Assembly: GCF_040822085.1 (NCBI RefSeq)
Contig: NZ_CP162006.1
Span: forward strand, 3,286,001 to 3,350,000
Length of the DNA stretch: 64,000 bases
Direction of reading: 5' to 3'
Source: Rhodoferax sp. WC2427
Lineage (GTDB): Bacteria; Pseudomonadota; Gammaproteobacteria; Burkholderiales; Burkholderiaceae_C
The notes beneath the pieces were generated by a model. That model worked only from the letters and a program-made list of their open reading frames with translations. It searched no databases and was not told where the DNA came from. Positions 53,026-61,242 of this stretch are shown in pieces. The number at the start of each line of letters is the position of its first letter. Within the stretch, counting starts at the first letter, position 1. The position numbers were made by a program, and so were the translations under genes.

Positions 53026-53649
53026 ATGGCAACAGATCTCCGAATCGCTGCCTCGATCCAAAACCGGAGCCTCACCCGGGCCACACAAATGCTCAGTGGT
53101 CTGGTGATGGGCCTGGTCGCCGACGGTCAACTTGTAGACGCTGAGATCTACATGCTCCACACCTGGCTGACAGCCAACGCGGAAGTCACACAAACATGGC
53201 CCGGTTCCGCCATTGCTCGGCTGTTGAGCGAGGTGCTGAGCGATGGCGTGATTACAGCCGAAGAAAAGGCCCATCTACTCACCAACCTGCAGAGCCTGGT
53301 GGGCAGTGACTTTGCGGAAACCGGCTCAGTATCCCCAACTACCGATAACCTGCCGTTCGATCAAGTCAGCAGCCTGGCAGTGCAGGATGCTGTGTTATGC
53401 CTTACCGGTGAGTTCATGTACGGAACCCGGAACGCCTGCGACCAACTTTGCACCAAAGCCGGAATCTTGACGCACCCCACTGTCACCAGAAAAGTTTCCC
53501 ACCTGGTTGTCGGCACACATGCATCCCCAGCATGGGTGAACACTAACCACGGCCGAAAGATCCAGAAAGCCATGGAACTACGAGATGCGGGACATACCAT
53601 TCTCATCATCCCCGAGCGCATCTGGCTTGACTCCCTAAGCGCGACGTAA
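53026..53649 (+). CDS. Lysogeny-expressed protein with TerB-like helical domain and C-terminal BRCT domain
   Basis: 207 residues from ATG 53026. The N-terminal half (GLVMGLVADGQLVDAEIYMLHTWL ... VLSDGVITAEEKAHLLTNL) has the DG...ID/E spacing of TerB-like acidic helical domains. The C-terminal half is BRCT-like: VLCLTGEFMYGTRNACDQLCTKAG ... VSHLVVGTHASPAWV ... KIQKAMELRDAGHTILIIPERIW. It ends the cI transcript at a strong terminator. Possible roles are lysogenic conversion or superinfection exclusion (inference). Confidence 0.75.
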   Translation: MATDLRIAASIQNRSLTRATQMLSGLVMGLVADGQLVDAEIYMLHTWLTANAEVTQTWPGSAIARLLSEVLSDGVITAEEKAHLLTNLQSLVGSDFAETGSVSPTTDNLPFDQVSSLAVQDAVLCLTGEFMYGTRNACDQLCTKAGILTHPTVTRKVSHLVVGTHASPAWVNTNHGRKIQKAMELRDAGHTILIIPERIWLDSLSAT

Positions 53650-53665
53650 AAACACCTGCTTCGAG

Positions 53666-53689
53666 AAGCCCGCTGATTGCGGGCTTTTT
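53666..53689 (+). terminator. Terminator of the immunity transcript
   Basis: AAGCCCGC (53666-53673), loop TGATT, GCGGGCTT (53679-53686) then TTT. It separates the repressor operon from the rightward early promoter. Confidence 0.85.
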
Positions 53690-53705
53690 GCATTGTTGAA
53701 ATTTA

Positions 53706-53743
53706 ATCACTTTCGTGATTGACTTTTAAATCACGTACGTGAT
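53706..53743. promoter_or_regulatory. Operator cluster O4-O5 at the rightward early promoter
   Basis: ATCAC-TTTC-GTGAT at 53706-53719 and ATCAC-GTAC-GTGAT at 53730-53743, the same consensus as O1-O3, 31 bp before the first rightward early gene. CI should silence both early operons. Confidence 0.88.
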
Positions 53744-53773
53744 AATTCAGCCATCCCAACCCGGAAGGCTGAA

Positions 53774-54250
53774 ATGCAAACCACCACACAACCCGCAGAC
53801 CCCGCGTCTGCACCCCTAACGCCCCCCGCGCCCGGTGCTGCCGCCAGCACAGACCGGCAGCTCTTCGCCACGCTACGTTCTTCCATCGAGGCCGCAGCGT
53901 TCATGCAGTGCCTGGTCACTGCTGAGGCGGAAGCGCTGGACGGCCCCATCGACCATGAACAGTTTGCCCAGGAGTGCATGCGCACTGGGGCGGCACTGGC
54001 ATGGCAGATGCATGACAAGCAGGACGCCACAATTTTCCACGCGAATCTCAAGGCCATCCGTTCGCTGCTGCAACGCATCCAGCGCGATCCCCGGCTAGCG
54101 TACTACTTCGACCAGTGCAGCCAGTCGTTCGAAGACCTGACCGCTGCGCACGCGATCAACTACAGGCTGGACCTGGCGCTGTTCCGAAAGGAATTTGCGG
54201 GCACGTTGACATATGAAGCGCCCCCAGTGGCGCAGGGTGATGGCGCATGA
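53774..54250 (+). CDS. First gene of the rightward early operon, hypothetical
   Basis: 158 residues. A proline/threonine/alanine-rich first 28 residues, then a helical domain (RSSIEAAAFMQCLVTAEAEALDG ... IFHANLKAIRSLLQRIQRDPRLAYYFDQC). Soluble, mildly acidic. It lies right behind operators O4-O5 and overlaps the next gene by 4 nt. No recognised family. Confidence 0.7.
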   Translation: MQTTTQPADPASAPLTPPAPGAAASTDRQLFATLRSSIEAAAFMQCLVTAEAEALDGPIDHEQFAQECMRTGAALAWQMHDKQDATIFHANLKAIRSLLQRIQRDPRLAYYFDQCSQSFEDLTAAHAINYRLDLALFRKEFAGTLTYEAPPVAQGDGA

Positions 54251-54543
54251 GCCAACCCAAGCCCACCCGCACTTGGCACCGCGGTCCTCCGCCCCACATC
54301 GGCTGGTGGCAAGCCTCCAGCGGCCGCAGCACCCGCACCTGGCGCTGGTGGAACGGCACCTGCTGGAGCATCGTCGCGTTTCCCGAAGACGACCTGGCCA
54401 GCGTGGCTATGTGTGCCGCCACACCTACCGAATCAACAAATGTGGAATGGACCACGTATTGGCCTGACTTTGCTCGCGTGCCGCGCACTTCGCCATTGAT
54501 TCCTCCCCTGAACCTGGATGAACTATGGGGAGACGCAGCATGA
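54247..54543 (+). CDS. Hypothetical early protein, tryptophan-rich
   Basis: 98 residues with nine or more tryptophans (TWHRGPPPHIGWWQAS; TWRWWNGTCWSI; EWTTYWPDF). It starts on the stop of the previous gene and ends at the start of the next. Such Trp-rich early proteins are common in Burkholderiales phages; the function is not known to me. Confidence 0.65.
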   Translation: MSQPKPTRTWHRGPPPHIGWWQASSGRSTRTWRWWNGTCWSIVAFPEDDLASVAMCAATPTESTNVEWTTYWPDFARVPRTSPLIPPLNLDELWGDAA

Positions 54544-54710
54544 ACGCCCTGACCAAATGGCTGGTCTCCGCCCTGGCGGCCCTGCTGCTGGGCTCTACCT
54601 ACCTGCTGGACGGCCCCAGCGCCATGGATGTCGAGCGCGATACCGCAACCGATGTGCAGACGGCCCAGCTCGACGCACAGCAGTCCAACCGCGCCGAGGT
54701 GCAGCCATGA
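54540..54710 (+). CDS. Small membrane peptide
   Basis: 56 residues from ATG 54540 (MNALTKWLVSALAALLLGSTYLL): one membrane segment followed by an acidic soluble end (DVERDTATDVQTAQLD). Coupled by 4-nt overlaps to genes on both sides. Confidence 0.6.
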   Translation: MNALTKWLVSALAALLLGSTYLLDGPSAMDVERDTATDVQTAQLDAQQSNRAEVQP

Positions 54711-55069
54711 ACGCATTTGTCCACACGTCTGCACTGCAGCCCGAAGCGGATCTGTTTGGCGCCGCACCCACCCACCGCGAGGCCCCTCACGTGGTGCTGG
54801 ATGCCACGTTGACCCGCAATGCAGAGGTGCGCAACAAGCCGGTGGGCGATGGGGATCACGTGTTCCCCGTGCTCAGCCTGGAGCTGCGCACCGCTACCGA
54901 CCTGCAGCAGACCCTGCACGTCGAGCAGGTGTTTTCCGAGTCCACCCGCCACCTGGCGGAAAAGCTGGCCGCCACCCTCAAGCGCGGCGACCACGTCCGC
55001 ATTACCTCCACCCTCATCCACATGCACGTGCGCCTGCCGCACGCCCAAACCATCGAGCGCCTCCAATGA
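54707..55069 (+). CDS. Hypothetical early protein, possible single-strand-binding-like fold
   Basis: 120 residues. DGDHVFPVLSLELRTATDLQQTLHVEQVF followed by LKRGDHVRITSTLIHMHVRLPHAQTI reads like an OB-type beta barrel with a solvent-exposed basic strand. That would fit a small DNA-binding replication accessory protein, but there is no firm family match. Overlaps with neighbours are 4 nt on both sides. Confidence 0.6.
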   Translation: MNAFVHTSALQPEADLFGAAPTHREAPHVVLDATLTRNAEVRNKPVGDGDHVFPVLSLELRTATDLQQTLHVEQVFSESTRHLAEKLAATLKRGDHVRITSTLIHMHVRLPHAQTIERLQ

Positions 55070-55728
55070 CTACCACCGCACCCTTCATTGCCCACTACCC
55101 CCGCATCATCGGCCTCACCGGCCTGATGGGCAGCGGCAAAGACACCATCGCCGAGATCCTGCGCAAGCAGCGCAACTACGTGCCCGTGGCCTTTGCCGAC
55201 CCGCTGCGCCAGGAAATCATGGACGCGTTTGGCATCCCCATTGAGGTGCTGACCGACCGCGCCACCAAAGAAGCTGCCACGCCCCAGCTGGCGCTATCGC
55301 GCTGCCGCGACTTCGACTTCGAGGCCTGCATGATCAACTACAACAAAACGCCGCTGCTGGACATGACGCTGCCGCGCTCGCCCCGCTGGATCATGCAGCG
55401 CTGGGGCACCGAATACCGCCGCGCCCAGGACCCGCACTACTGGACCAAGGCCATGAACCGGCGACTGAGCCACCTGAGCCAGCAGGGGCAATGCATAGCC
55501 GTAACCGACGTGCGCTTCATGAACGAGGCCCTCCTGGTGCGCGAACACGGCGGCTACATCTGGCAGGTGAACCGCGGCTTCACCATCGCTACGCCAGGTG
55601 CGCACAAGAGTGAAACCGATGGCGGTCAGTTCTGGCCCGATCGGACCATCGACAACAGCGGCGACCTGGCGCAGCTGCAGAGCCGCGTGCTGGCTTTAGT
55701 GCCTGCCGTCACTGGAGTTACAGCATGA
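55066..55728 (+). CDS. Deoxynucleoside monophosphate kinase
   Basis: 220 residues from ATG 55066. P-loop GLTGLMGSGKDTIAEIL, then VAFADPLRQEIMDAFGI and SPRWIMQRWGTEYRR, and IAVTDVRFMNEALLVREHGG, the pattern of phage dNMP kinases such as T4 gp1. It supplies dNDPs for phage replication. Confidence 0.85.
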   Translation: MTTTAPFIAHYPRIIGLTGLMGSGKDTIAEILRKQRNYVPVAFADPLRQEIMDAFGIPIEVLTDRATKEAATPQLALSRCRDFDFEACMINYNKTPLLDMTLPRSPRWIMQRWGTEYRRAQDPHYWTKAMNRRLSHLSQQGQCIAVTDVRFMNEALLVREHGGYIWQVNRGFTIATPGAHKSETDGGQFWPDRTIDNSGDLAQLQSRVLALVPAVTGVTA

Positions 55729-56006
55729 GCAACACCAAAATGAAAGGCCCACCCAAACCCAATCGCCAACCGCGATTAGTTCGGCAGCACGAGCAACTCG
55801 ACTTAAATGACCTCCCCAATGTCATCGTGGCTATGTTGGGCAACCTTGAGACAGCTTTGATATCGGCTGGCGCAGTAGCAAACAAAGACTACTACTGGCC
55901 GATGCTCATCGAAGGTGCAATCAAGCTGGCGGCCGAAGCGGGTTTCCTCAAAGACACAAACGTGATTCTTGAGGACATTGAATCTTCACCAGGCTCCTTC
56001 CTATGA
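55725..56006 (+). CDS. Hypothetical early protein
   Basis: 93 residues. A basic N-terminus (MKGPPKPNRQPRLVRQHEQL) and an amphipathic helical rest (NVIVAMLGNLETALISAGAVANKDYYWPML). Coupled by 4-nt overlaps between the kinase and ParB-like genes. Not recognised. Confidence 0.65.
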   Translation: MSNTKMKGPPKPNRQPRLVRQHEQLDLNDLPNVIVAMLGNLETALISAGAVANKDYYWPMLIEGAIKLAAEAGFLKDTNVILEDIESSPGSFL

Positions 56007-58123
56007 ACGCCCCCACCTTCGCCGACCTCCCCCTGTCGGCCATCACCCCCAGCCTGACCAATCCGCGCAAGACCTTCCATCCTGCGCGCCTGGCAGAGCT
56101 TACCGCCAGCATTGCCTCCAGCGGCGTGCACCAGCCCATACTGGTGCGGCCGCTGCCTGCGTCGCGCCTTGAAGACACCTCGAAGACAAGCCCGCGCCCC
56201 GAATACGAACTTGTCGCCGGTGAGCGCCGCTACCGTGCCAGCCTGGCCGCCAAGCGCGACACCATCCCGGCCATGGTGCGCGACCTCACCGACGACCAGG
56301 TGCTTGAAATCCAGATTGTGGAAAACCTCCAGCGCGAGGACATCGCCGCCCTGGAAGAAGCCGAGGGCTACGAGCGCCTGATGCAGCACAGCAGCATCAC
56401 CGCCGAGCAGGTTGGCGACAAGATTGGCAAAAGCCGCAGCTACGTCTACGCCCGCCTCAAGCTGCTGGACCTGTGCCAGGAAGCGCGCAGCAGTTTGCGT
56501 GATGGCAGCATCGACTCCAGCCGCGCCCTGCTGATTGCCCGCATCCCGGACCACAAGCTGCAGATCAAGGCCATCGAGGATATCCTGATGGGCGTTCACG
56601 ACTACAGCACGGGCGAAACTGCACCCATGGGGCAACGCGCCGCTGCGGCCTACATCCAGCGTAAATACATGCTCAAGCTGGACACGGCCAAGTTCGACAT
56701 TCTGCGTGTGGACCTTGTGCCCAACGCAGGTAGCTGCAAGACCTGCGCCAAGCGTACCGGCCACGAGCCCGACTTGTTTGCCGACGTCAAGAATGCAGAT
56801 GTGTGCACCGATCCACCCTGCTTTCACAAGAAAGAAGAAGCTCACAACGCCACCATGGTCGCCGAGGCCCAGGCCAAGGGCCAAACCATCATCGCGGGCA
56901 AGGAAGCCCAGGAGCTGATGCCCCAGCACAGCTACAACGCCAAGTTCAAAGGCTACCGCCGACTGGACGATGCAGCCGACAGCCCCACCAACCAGCCGCT
57001 GCGCAAGATCATCGGCAAGCAAATGGACGTGGAAGGCATTGCCCAGGTGATGATCGAGCACCCCTACTCTAAAGGCACGCTGGTTGCGGTGCTGGCTAAC
57101 GAGGTGGTGCTGCGCCTGCTCAAAACCGTGCAGGGCCAGGCAGCAGCAGCCACCAAGACGGTGGACAAAGAAGTCCAGCAGTTCGCCGACGAGAAAGCAG
57201 CAAAAGCCCAGGCCAAGGCTACAGAGCAGTTTGAGCAAGGTTGGCGCGACACGCTGCTGTCGGATACCTGGCATGCCGTCAATAAAGACGATGTGCCGGT
57301 AATGTCCAGCATGGAGTTTTGCCGCTATTTGGCCCGCCGCGAAGCCATCAACATCCACCAGGACAACGCCGACGCGCTGTGCAAGCTGCTGGACCTGGGC
57401 AAGGTGTCTTCGCACAGCGCGGTGGTGGACTTTGTCAAAACCACCGACCGCCCCGACCTGGCGCTGGCCTTGCTGGTAATGCAGCGCGATTCCGGCCGCA
57501 ACCACTATGCCCATGGCCGTCCGCCGAACGAGGGCCTGATGCTGGTGGCTGAAATCGCCTTTGGTGACAAGCTGAAATCAGTGATCAAGGACATAAAAGC
57601 CGAGGCGCAAGAGCGCTTTTTGCCGAAACCCAAAGCCGCAGAACCGCTTCTACCCCACTCCCCTGCTGCGCAAGCTGAGGGGGAGGCGGGGGGAGGTAAG
57701 AGCAAAAACGCGGATGGGTCCAAAAAAACGCGCCCCGCTGCGCCTGCGGCGAAAGCCAAGACTACTGCGGAGGAAGCCGCTCTAGGCATCGCCCAGGCGA
57801 TGCAAGGCATTGAGTCCGCCGCACTGGCGGCGGAGGGGTCCGATCTGGGCGCTGACGCGCAGGGAATTGATGCCACCGCACTTGCGGTGGCGGGCACGTC
57901 TGAACGGCCCGCACAGGAACCATCGGCGGCGGCGATTGAGATTGGTCAACGTGTGCGGGTGCTGGTGGGTGTGAAAGGCCCCAACGCCAAGTACGTGGGC
58001 AAGGAAGGCCTGGTGCGCAGTCGATTGGGGGCGGCCTGGATGCTGATGTTTACAGGCAAGGGCAGCAAAGTGGGTTCGATGGCCAGCTTTGATCGGAATG
58101 AGCTCGAGGTGGTGGAATCATGA
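56003..58123 (+). CDS. Large ParB-like nuclease/partition-domain protein with C-terminal KOW-like domain
   Basis: 706 residues. The N-terminus is a ParB/Spo0J CTPase-type domain: SLTNPRKTFHPARLAELTASI, GVHQPILVRPLP, YELVAGERRYRASLAAK, IVENLQREDIAALEEAEGY. An HTH follows (EQVGDKIGKSRSYVYARLKLLDL). A cysteine motif (SCKTCAKRTGHEPD ... CTDPPCF) may bind zinc. A long helical region, a low-complexity linker and a final KOW-like beta domain (GQRVRVLVGVKGPNAKYVGKEGLV) complete it. There is no ParA, so partition is unlikely; it is probably a phage DNA-binding regulator or replication factor. Confidence 0.88.
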   Translation: MNAPTFADLPLSAITPSLTNPRKTFHPARLAELTASIASSGVHQPILVRPLPASRLEDTSKTSPRPEYELVAGERRYRASLAAKRDTIPAMVRDLTDDQVLEIQIVENLQREDIAALEEAEGYERLMQHSSITAEQVGDKIGKSRSYVYARLKLLDLCQEARSSLRDGSIDSSRALLIARIPDHKLQIKAIEDILMGVHDYSTGETAPMGQRAAAAYIQRKYMLKLDTAKFDILRVDLVPNAGSCKTCAKRTGHEPDLFADVKNADVCTDPPCFHKKEEAHNATMVAEAQAKGQTIIAGKEAQELMPQHSYNAKFKGYRRLDDAADSPTNQPLRKIIGKQMDVEGIAQVMIEHPYSKGTLVAVLANEVVLRLLKTVQGQAAAATKTVDKEVQQFADEKAAKAQAKATEQFEQGWRDTLLSDTWHAVNKDDVPVMSSMEFCRYLARREAINIHQDNADALCKLLDLGKVSSHSAVVDFVKTTDRPDLALALLVMQRDSGRNHYAHGRPPNEGLMLVAEIAFGDKLKSVIKDIKAEAQERFLPKPKAAEPLLPHSPAAQAEGEAGGGKSKNADGSKKTRPAAPAAKAKTTAEEAALGIAQAMQGIESAALAAEGSDLGADAQGIDATALAVAGTSERPAQEPSAAAIEIGQRVRVLVGVKGPNAKYVGKEGLVRSRLGAAWMLMFTGKGSKVGSMASFDRNELEVVES

Positions 58124-58632
58124 ACGGCCTACGCAAACCCCGCCAGGTGCGCTGGACGAAATGCGCAGACACCATCAGCACCGCCATCCTGGGTGCCACC
58201 AAGCTGACCGCAACCGAGCGCGCCAGCGTGTTGGAACCGCTGCAGGATGCCCACAAAGCCCTGCGCGAAGGTGTAGCCACCCAGTGGCAGTGGACGCAGT
58301 TCGCCAGCGCCATGGAAGTGGCCCAGGCAATAGAGCAACGCGGCGTGGTGCGCGGCCTCAAAGCCCACCTGTACGCCGCTGAGCTGGCGCTGCAAGCCAT
58401 CGAGCGACGAGCCATGCGGTGCAAGACCTGGCAGGCTGTACCGCTCGACCTGGAGGAGCTGGACACCCTGGCCATCGCCATCAACTTGCACGAATTCCAA
58501 CTCACCCAGCTGGGTGCCAGCGAGTTTCACGCCGCCGTCAAAACAGCCCTGGGCCATATCACCAGCAGCGCTGGCCAGGTGCTGAGCATCAAGCCACCAT
58601 CAATCGAAAGCCGTAGCCATGCCGCAAGCTAA
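58120..58632 (+). CDS. Hypothetical early protein, helical
   Basis: 170 residues, largely helical (ATERASVLEPLQDAHKALREGV; HLYAAELALQAIERRAMRCKTW). Starts on the stop of the ParB-like gene and overlaps the next by 14 nt. Resembles small proteins of unknown role next to phage ParB-like genes in Burkholderiales; function not recognised. Confidence 0.65.
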   Translation: MNGLRKPRQVRWTKCADTISTAILGATKLTATERASVLEPLQDAHKALREGVATQWQWTQFASAMEVAQAIEQRGVVRGLKAHLYAAELALQAIERRAMRCKTWQAVPLDLEELDTLAIAINLHEFQLTQLGASEFHAAVKTALGHITSSAGQVLSIKPPSIESRSHAAS

Positions 58633-59047
58633 ACCAACGCCCGGCACCGGGCAATCGTCTGAGGCAGAAACCGCCCAGGTGCTCTACATCATCCGCGCCA
58701 GAATCGACACCGGCCGCAGCAGAGGTGCCCGCCAGCTCACCAGAGACATCCGCGCCCTCAAGCGTGCCGAGGCCGAGATTGTGCGGCTGCGGGCCGCGCT
58801 GGACCAGCCATTGGTCGCGCAGCCATTAGAGGTGCAGCCGTTGCCGGGCTGGCTCCTTGTCCCAATGACGATCACTTCCGAGATGAAACAGGCAGGTGGT
58901 CACGTAAATTCTGAGTGGCTGAACGATAACGCTCCTATTGGAGAGACTCGATACGCCATGCCAATGCAGGGAATCTGGGATGCCATGCTGGCCGCCAACG
59001 GCATCCCGCCCACCAAAAGCGAAGGGGTGCGCCATGAACAGAGCTGA
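58619..59047 (+). CDS. Hypothetical early protein
   Basis: 142 residues. A basic helical N-terminal half (DIRALKRAEAEIVRLRAALDQ) and a C-terminal segment (ITSEMKQAGGHVNSEWLNDN ... MPMQGIWDAMLAANGI) reminiscent of short phage domains linked to nucleotide or DNA handling. No firm match. Overlaps both neighbours by 14 nt. Confidence 0.62.
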   Translation: MPQAKPTPGTGQSSEAETAQVLYIIRARIDTGRSRGARQLTRDIRALKRAEAEIVRLRAALDQPLVAQPLEVQPLPGWLLVPMTITSEMKQAGGHVNSEWLNDNAPIGETRYAMPMQGIWDAMLAANGIPPTKSEGVRHEQS

Positions 59048-59579
59048 CATTAGCCGCCTTGCGCGACAGGCTGGGTTGCAAGGCCTGGCCACCGATGTGG
59101 TCTGCCAATGGTCTGAAATTGAGCACTTCGCCGCCCTGGTCGAAGCCTTCATTCGCGCCGCGCAGCCAGCAGTGCCAGCATCTGGGGTGCAAGGGGGTGA
59201 GCCGCCAGAGGGCTTACCGTACGGGATCATCGACCCCGACTATGCCAAGGTATTCACCACGGCGCGCATCATTGCCTGGCAATATGGCTTTGCCCTGGTG
59301 ATGCACGGTAGTTTCACGCGGGATCTGGACCTTCTGCTGGTGCCATGGGAGAAACACGCTTGCGCAGATGGCGCGGAGTGTGTTGTGGCAATGATTGCCG
59401 ATGCCTGTGGCCTGACTATCAACGGCCAACCGGGCATCAAACCCCACGGTCGGTTGGCCCACACGCTTCTGTTTCCGGGCTTCGCCGACCCGCGATGGGT
59501 GGACTTGTCTGTGATGCCCATACCCGCCGCCCAGCCAGCAGAGGTGCGGCCTGCAAAGCTGGAAGGCAAAGCCGTATGA
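59034..59579 (+). CDS. Hypothetical early protein with nucleotidyltransferase-like core
   Basis: 181 residues from ATG 59034 (MNRADISRLARQAGL). A stretch with GFALVMHGSFTRDLDLLLVPW looks like the GS-x-(D/E)-D-L-D core of nucleotidyltransferase-fold proteins, followed by TINGQPGIKPHGRLAHTLLFPG. It may be a degenerate nucleotidyltransferase, but this is from motif resemblance only. Overlaps its neighbours by 14 and 4 nt. Confidence 0.6.
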   Translation: MNRADISRLARQAGLQGLATDVVCQWSEIEHFAALVEAFIRAAQPAVPASGVQGGEPPEGLPYGIIDPDYAKVFTTARIIAWQYGFALVMHGSFTRDLDLLLVPWEKHACADGAECVVAMIADACGLTINGQPGIKPHGRLAHTLLFPGFADPRWVDLSVMPIPAAQPAEVRPAKLEGKAV

Positions 59580-59854
59580 GTATCGCCATCAATATCCGCC
59601 CAGCAGCCCTGGAGCCGCCTGATGCTGCGACCTATGTCGCCCTGTCGGTGACGACCGTGGAGCGCCTGGTGCGGGAAGGTAAGTTCCCGAAGCCACGGCA
59701 ACTGTCTGGCCGCCGCGTAGGCTACCTGGTGCGTGAGTTGGATTCGTGGCTAGACGACTGCCCGGTGTCGGACCTGCTGCCACCGCCCAACACTAGCCGA
59801 CGCGCGGCAAAGGGGTCGATGCCAGGACTTCAAGATGCTCAGCCAGGCGTGTGA
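59576..59854 (+). CDS. AlpA-like HTH protein, probable excisionase
   Basis: 92 residues from ATG 59576. The segment ALSVTTVERLVREGKFPKPRQLSGRRVGYLVRELDSWL is a MerR/AlpA/Xis-type winged helix. It ends the rightward early operon and its 3' end overlaps the end of the convergent integrase gene by 62 bp. That position supports an excisionase or integrase-control role. Confidence 0.8.
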   Translation: MSIAINIRPAALEPPDAATYVALSVTTVERLVREGKFPKPRQLSGRRVGYLVRELDSWLDDCPVSDLLPPPNTSRRAAKGSMPGLQDAQPGV

Positions 59855-61070
59855 GCCACAACCGCCGCTCTTTGTCGTAGGAGTGCCGGTTGTACACCGC
59901 CTTGATTCCCTCGGGCATGTGCCCCAATAAGGCCTCGGCGACCTCGTCGGGGCACCCCATCGCGGCCAGCATGGTGCGCACCGTGCGTCGCAAGTCGTGT
60001 GGGGACCAGTGCGTCACGGTCAGCCTGGGCCTAACGTTTTTCGGCGTGGTCTTTGAATAGGGCTGGTGGTAGTGCACAGCCGTTTGTACCGCTTTTTGGC
60101 TGAGGTAGCCCTTTGCCGCAGCAGATGGAAACAGAAACCCCTTTGACAGAAGCATACGCCGTCGCACAACCGCCTCGGCACGCCCACCCAGGGGGACGCG
60201 TAGATCAGTGGCGAGCTCGTGCCTGGCGTTCTTGGTTTTTGCCTTTGGCAGCGTCCACCACAGGCCGTCCACTTCTTCTGTGATCTCGCAGTGCTCCATT
60301 TGCACCACCTCGGCCCCACGCGATCCGGTCCACAGGTAGAGGGTCAGCACGTCGCAAATCGCTTTGCTGAAGTTCGGTAGCCACCGAATGAGCTCACCGG
60401 CCTCAGCATCGGACAGAAACCGCTTTGTCACCCCAATATGCTTGCCTTCGATGCGCTTGCCCTTGCTCTTGAGTCGGCCGCGCATGATCAAGCGCCACCA
60501 GTTGGGCGTATCTTCCGGCAGCCTGCCCGCATCGAGCACGTAGTCCCAGGCCGCCCCGAGCTCTTGGCGGATCTGCTGGGCCTGTACAGGCGTTTCTACC
60601 AGACCTTCGAGCAAGGAGAACGCCTGCGACCGCTTGAGGGTCGCAGCTTCCTGGTCAGCAATGGGCGCGAGAAGCTTTTTAAACAGGCGCTCGACCTCGG
60701 CCGCACCCTTGGCCTTGCGGCGTAGCTTTATGTGCCCGGCAATGTAATCGCGGCACACTGCAGCCACGGTGTACGTCTCGGCTTTCGGGGCGGCCGCTTT
60801 GGAGCGGGCGGCCTTCTTCTCTTTGGACAGGTCCACACCGCTGTCGCGCTTCGAGCGCAAGACCGCCCATTCGGTGGCGGCCGCCACTGCCGACATGGCT
60901 GGCCAGCGCCCAATTGCCACCTGGCGCATGTTGCCGTCGGTGGGCGATTTGTACCGGTAGATCCATGTGCGCGTTGTTGCGCTGGCCTCCAGGCGCAAGC
61001 CTGGACAGCCGTCCACGATAATGCGCTCACCAGGCTTCAAAAGCTTCGCAGTACGAGCATCAAACTGCAT
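59793..61070 (-). CDS. int: Tyrosine-type integrase
   Basis: 425 residues. The N-terminal arm-binding domain is DUF4102-like (GCPGLRLEASATTRTWIYRYK), followed by a core-binding helical domain and the catalytic domain: R251 (WTGSRGAEVV), H358-xx-R361 (HWSPHDLRRTVRTMLA), H384 (LLGHMPEG) and a tyrosine near 393-398 (AVYNRHSY). It catalyses insertion at mutS. It starts 173 bp from the mutS start and is convergent with the AlpA-like gene. Confidence 0.95.
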   Translation of the reverse strand: MQFDARTAKLLKPGERIIVDGCPGLRLEASATTRTWIYRYKSPTDGNMRQVAIGRWPAMSAVAAATEWAVLRSKRDSGVDLSKEKKAARSKAAAPKAETYTVAAVCRDYIAGHIKLRRKAKGAAEVERLFKKLLAPIADQEAATLKRSQAFSLLEGLVETPVQAQQIRQELGAAWDYVLDAGRLPEDTPNWWRLIMRGRLKSKGKRIEGKHIGVTKRFLSDAEAGELIRWLPNFSKAICDVLTLYLWTGSRGAEVVQMEHCEITEEVDGLWWTLPKAKTKNARHELATDLRVPLGGRAEAVVRRRMLLSKGFLFPSAAAKGYLSQKAVQTAVHYHQPYSKTTPKNVRPRLTVTHWSPHDLRRTVRTMLAAMGCPDEVAEALLGHMPEGIKAVYNRHSYDKERRLWLTRLAEHLEVLASTPLPRVG

Positions 61071-61081
61071 TCACGCCTCAC

Positions 61082-61122
61082 GGCGTAGGTTTACCGGATT
61101 CGAGTTACGCCGCCCGGCGTAG
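61082..61122. repeat. Right-end copies of phage end repeats (possible Int/Xis sites)
   Basis: GGCGTAG at 61082-61088 and 61116-61122 flank GAGTTACGCC at 61102-61111. The same motifs lie near attL at 21567-21588. CTACGCT at 61148-61154 is a diverged inverted copy. Confidence 0.45.
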
Positions 61123-61124
61123 CA

Positions 61125-61242
61125 TTGCAAAATTCAGTACCAATTTCCTACGCTAGCGCCGGAGTGTAGTGCTGTTTAGTGCTGCTTCGTGAAGACTTAG
61201 CAATTCCGCCACGCCAGACCTTTCCCTAATCAAATCAACAAC
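61125..61242 (+). promoter_or_regulatory. Phage-supplied upstream region of mutS
   Basis: The only sequence between int and mutS. TTGCAA (61125-61130) with an 18-bp spacer to TACGCT (61149-61154) is a weak sigma70-like promoter. TAGTGCTG occurs twice at exactly 10-bp spacing (61167-61174, 61177-61184), on the same face of the helix, as for a cooperative binding protein. No clear ribosome-binding site precedes the ATG at 61243. Confidence 0.4.

Noticed and set aside
54156..54767. 203-residue minus-strand open frame in the rightward early operon
   Set aside because: Antisense to four tightly overlapping plus-strand genes.
61071..61242. tRNA or tmRNA attachment site beside the integrase
   Set aside because: No cloverleaf-like sequence; the att repeat lies in mutS instead.
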